Position numbers and translations under genes: made by a program. The notes under the pieces are model-generated. The model searched no databases, had not been told where the DNA came from, and saw nothing but the letters and a program-made list of their open reading frames with translations. From Mesomycoplasma ovipneumoniae (lineage in GTDB: Bacteria; Bacillota_I; Bacilli_A; Mycoplasmatales; Metamycoplasmataceae), in NCBI RefSeq assembly GCF_038095995.1, contig NZ_CP146005.1, positions 1 to 64,000 of the forward strand: a stretch of 64,000 nucleotides of DNA, in the 5' to 3' direction. Shown here one piece after another: positions 61,199-64,000 of the stretch; position 1 is the first letter of the stretch, and each line of letters begins with the position of its first letter.

Positions 61199-61893
61199 TG
61201 AAAAAAATTTCACGTAAATTAGCTCAGTCTCGTGAATTAGTTGATAAAAATCATTATTATTCACTTGAAGAGGCAATGGAATTGGTTAAAAAAACATCAT
61301 ATACTAAATTTTCTGGCTCTGTTGATTTAGCTATTCGACTTAATTTAGATACTCGAAAAGCTGACCAACAATTAAGAGGTTCTGTTGTTTTACCTTATGG
61401 AACCGGGAAATCTGTACGTGTGCTTGTTGCAACTGATTCATCAGAGGTAGCAACTAAAGCTAAAGAAGCAGGTGCTGATTTAATTTATTCAACAGCTGAA
61501 CTAGAACAAAATTTAAAAATTGATAATTTTGACTTTGATGTTATTGTTGTTGAGCCTAAATTAATGCCAGTTTTAGGAAGATACGGGAAGAAATTAGGAC
61601 CAAAAGGACTTATGCCTAACCCAAAAACAGGTACAGTTACCCCAACACCAGAAAAAGCTGTAGCTGAAATTAAAAAAGGTAAAGCAAATTATCGTGCTGA
61701 CAAATACGGAATTATTCACTCATTAATTGGAAAAACCAACATGGAAGCCGATCATTTAGTCCAAAATGCTAAAACCCTTTTACAATTAATCCGTAAATTG
61801 AAACCAAATTCAGTTAAAGGAAATTATTTTAAAAACTTAACTGTTTCAGCTTCAATGGGCCCTTCTATTAAAATTCGCTTCGACAATTTGTAA
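61198..61893 (+). CDS. rplA: 50S ribosomal protein L1
   Basis: 231 residues forming the L1 stalk that helps release E-site tRNA; also the likely autogenous repressor of this operon. RNA-binding motif YGKKLGPKGLMPNPKTGTV and GKANYRADKYGIIHSLIGK are present. Translationally coupled to rplK. Confidence 0.96.
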   Translation: MKKISRKLAQSRELVDKNHYYSLEEAMELVKKTSYTKFSGSVDLAIRLNLDTRKADQQLRGSVVLPYGTGKSVRVLVATDSSEVATKAKEAGADLIYSTAELEQNLKIDNFDFDVIVVEPKLMPVLGRYGKKLGPKGLMPNPKTGTVTPTPEKAVAEIKKGKANYRADKYGIIHSLIGKTNMEADHLVQNAKTLLQLIRKLKPNSVKGNYFKNLTVSASMGPSIKIRFDNL

Positions 61894-61913
61894 TAAAAAA
61901 TAATCTATAAAAT

Positions 61914-61945
61914 AAAAAAACCCTTTAAATTTAAAGGGTTTTTTT
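61914..61945. terminator. Bidirectional terminator between rplA and rpsT
   Basis: AAACCCTTTAAA / TTTAAAGGGTTT perfect palindrome with A-run before and T-run after; serves both convergent genes. Confidence 0.85.
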
Positions 61946-61997
61946 ATTTTGAGCTTCGAAAAATTTTCAAAAATTTATTATTAAAACAGGAAAGAGA

Positions 61998-62270
61998 TTA
62001 AACTGTTGTTTTTTGATGTTTATTAACAAACAAATGAAGTCTAGAAATTTTTCGTGATGCTTTTCCTTTGTGGAAAACACCTTTTGATTTTGCCTTTGCA
62101 ATTTCTTTATGAGCTTTTGCAACTAATTCATTTTGATTTTCTGCGTGACTTGTAACAGCTAGTTTAGCCTTTTTGATTGCTGTTTTTACACGAGATTTAA
62201 TTGCATTATTTCTTGCTCTTGCTTTTTGCATTTTGGTGATTGATTTAATTTTGGATTTTATATTTGCCAT
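61998..62270 (-). CDS. rpsT: 30S ribosomal protein S20
   Basis: 90 residues, highly basic, all-helical 16S rRNA-binding protein. MANIKSKIKSITKMQKARAR at the start and KGVFHKGKASRKISRLHLFV near the end are diagnostic. SD AGGAAA on the minus strand; -10 box TATAAT at 62335-62330. Confidence 0.95.
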   Translation of the reverse strand: MANIKSKIKSITKMQKARARNNAIKSRVKTAIKKAKLAVTSHAENQNELVAKAHKEIAKAKSKGVFHKGKASRKISRLHLFVNKHQKTTV

Positions 62271-62414
62271 TTTTTTCCTATATTTATATATAATAGTTTA
62301 TTTCAGCCCTTTAAAAAACGGTAATAAAAATTATACCATAAAAATATGTTATTTATATTTAAAAAATGAATTTTTAATCTCTAGACTTAATAAAAAAATT
62401 TAAACTCAATAACA

Positions 62415-62870
62415 CTAATATTCAACTTTAAAAATTATTTTTCTAACTACACCAATTTGTCCAGTATATTTTGGCAAATGAGCATCGCCAGGTAGAAAAA
62501 TTAAAAATTCGCCTTTTAACGGTCTAATTAAATTTCGGGTCGAATCTTTTTTATAAAGAGCTACATCATTTTCTTCAGAATAATCAGTTACTTTATTGAC
62601 TAATTTCTCTGAAAAATCAAAGAAATATTGTTCTTTTTCGTCAAGTACTACATGAACATCTGCGTATCGTTTGTGATATTCATAGAGAGCGTTTGTATCA
62701 TCGAAACTTTCAAAATCAACATGTATAACAAAAATTCTGTCTTCATCAATTACAGTTTTGCCTAGTGGTAATTTTGCTAGGTCAGTTTCTTTTAGATATT
62801 TTGCTAATTTTGCAAAATTTTCATTTAAACAACTATATTTGCTAAAATTTTCTAATTTGTCATAAATCAT
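62415..62870 (-). CDS. YhcH/YjgK/YiaL (EbgC) family protein
   Basis: 151 residues, cupin-like fold. YHKRYADVHVVLDEKEQYFF and GEFLIFLPGDAHLPKY plus VRKIIFKVEY match the family, whose members handle sugars such as sialic acid derivatives or act as the beta subunit of evolved beta-galactosidase. Metal-binding His residues are kept. SD GGGGTGG; -10 TATAAT at 62910-62905. It stands alone, so the substrate is unknown. Confidence 0.85.
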   Translation of the reverse strand: MIYDKLENFSKYSCLNENFAKLAKYLKETDLAKLPLGKTVIDEDRIFVIHVDFESFDDTNALYEYHKRYADVHVVLDEKEQYFFDFSEKLVNKVTDYSEENDVALYKKDSTRNLIRPLKGEFLIFLPGDAHLPKYTGQIGVVRKIIFKVEY

Positions 62871-62967
62871 TTTCCACCCCTCTTTTATTTATATTTTTTC
62901 TTAAATTATAGCAAAAAAATTGATCTAAAAAAGAATAAATTTCAAATTAAACACTTTAAGTAAAAAA

Positions 62968-64000
62968 TTATCCGATTAAAATATCTTCAGTTATGTATGT
63001 TTTATTTTGTTTGCCGATATTATCACCTTGTCAAACGTAAATAAATGAAGTAATTCCGAGCTGACCAATTAGCATAATAATCATAAATCCAATTTGGGAA
63101 ACAACAGATAAATCTCGAATCAAACCGGTCGACAGACCCGAAGTTCCAAAAGCCGACATAACCTCAAAAATTAAATGATAAATTCTATAATCACCAGTTT
63201 TTTCCTGGTTTGATATACTATCTAGCGAAAAACTCGAGAGAAAAACTACCGCTATTACTAAAATAAATGATATAAAAAACACAGTCGCAGCTGAAACAAT
63301 TTTATCAGTTGTGATTTTTCTTTTAAATATATTAACATCGCTAGTTCCCCTAAGTTTAGATAAAACTACAGCGATAAAAATTCAAAAAGTTGTAACGCGA
63401 ATTCCTCCGCCTGTAGAAGAAGGCGCAGAGCCAATAAACATCAATAAACTTGTTAAAAATGTGCTTGGTTGAGTTAGCTGTTTTAAGTCAAATGTAAAAA
63501 AACCAGTTGAACGAGTCATAAAATTATGAAATAATAATGCAAATGATTTATCAAATCAGTTTCCATTTTGCTTTTGGTTCCAAAAAGTAAAAGGTGAATT
63601 TGAACTAGCTTCAAAAGTAATTAAAAGAATAAAACCAATTAGGGCAATAACAAAATAGCTCAAAATTGAAACTTTAGTAAATAAAGAAAATCTAAATCTT
63701 TTTATTTTCTGTTTAGAAAGTTTAAGTTTGAAAAAGCTAAAAAAATCATAAATTACCGGGTAGCCAATTCCACCTATTATTGTCAGAATTATTATCATAA
63801 TTTGCAAAAAATAAGAATGATAATAAGGCTCAAAACTATTTGGCCCGATTATATCAAAACCAGCATTATTAATTGCAGAAATGCTATGAAAAACAGCAAA
63901 TCTTAGTGATAAAGATATATTTTTATAAGGCGATTTTTGAAATGAAAACTTTTGTGGATCAGCATCATAAAAATAAAAATAAAGGCTAAGAGTAAGGCTA
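62968..64000 (-). CDS. Trk/Ktr potassium uptake membrane subunit (KtrB/TrkH), 5' end outside window
   Basis: At least 340 C-terminal residues in the Mycoplasma code; the start lies beyond position 64000. Membrane helices alternate with pore loops: GSAPSSTGGGIRVTTFW (63440-63385 region) is the third-loop selectivity signature and GTSGLSTGLI near 63135 the fourth. The C terminus ends TYITEDILIG. It would pair with a cytoplasmic KtrA/TrkA regulator, not seen here. Confidence 0.85.

Overview
The window looks like the start of a Mycoplasma chromosome. It is very AT-rich, begins exactly at dnaA, and TGA is read as tryptophan inside almost every long gene, so many genes look broken under the standard code but are intact under translation table 4. 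Tandem P97-like/P102-like adhesin pairs, an orphan 5S rRNA gene, a BMP-type nucleoside transporter and an IS1634-family insertion sequence point to the M. hyopneumoniae / flocculare / dispar / ovipneumoniae / conjunctivae group. I cannot name the species from the sequence alone.

Layout. 1-2.7 kb: dnaA, an AT-rich spacer that may be part of oriC, and dnaN. 2.8-8.8 kb: mnmG, rlmH, two tandem DHH phosphoesterases, a Panacea (DUF4065) gene and ftsY. 8.9-16.4 kb: an RNase J paralogue that has lost its metal-binding motif and runs in frame into thioredoxin, then hrcA-grpE-argS, rpoE (delta), fba and a pseudouridine synthase. 16.4-19.5 kb: gatCAB. 19.5-26.5 kb: first adhesin pair. 26.6-29.1 kb: 5S rRNA, whiA, a BI-1-like membrane protein, ppa. 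29.1-37.4 kb: nucleoside ABC transporter (lipoprotein, ATPase, two permeases), invaded by a full IS and by a 426-bp internally deleted IS. 37.4-41.3 kb: tdk, tRNA-Gly, ptsH, a sugar PTS EIICBA. 41.3-46.1 kb: an accessory island with a decayed IS, a nucleotidyltransferase-fold protein and three unrecognised proteins with hydrophobic segments. 46.4-49.1 kb: tRNA-Trp, tpx, lgt, trxB. 49.1-55.3 kb: second adhesin pair. 55.3-58.6 kb: clpB on the minus strand, split by a second copy of the 426-bp element, with a decayed IS at its 3' end. 58.7-64 kb: tpiA, rpsO, RNase P RNA, an unannotated 42-aa gene, rplK-rplA, rpsT, a YhcH-family gene and a truncated Trk/Ktr potassium transporter gene.

How the parts connect. 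The HrcA repressor gene and a CIRCE operator in front of clpB are both present, but that clpB is interrupted. Thioredoxin, thioredoxin reductase and thiol peroxidase form a small thiol redox set. HPr and the EIICBA transporter take up sugar that feeds aldolase and triosephosphate isomerase. Lgt modifies the lipobox of the nucleoside-binding lipoprotein.

Most unusual points: long target duplications (63-180 bp) let the IS family insert into genes while rebuilding them; a dead RNase J fused in frame to thioredoxin; a Panacea gene overlapping a 38-codon hydrophobic ORF; A15-16 tracts at a fixed distance upstream of four -10 boxes; and a 42-aa gene with its own promoter, ribosome binding site and terminator.
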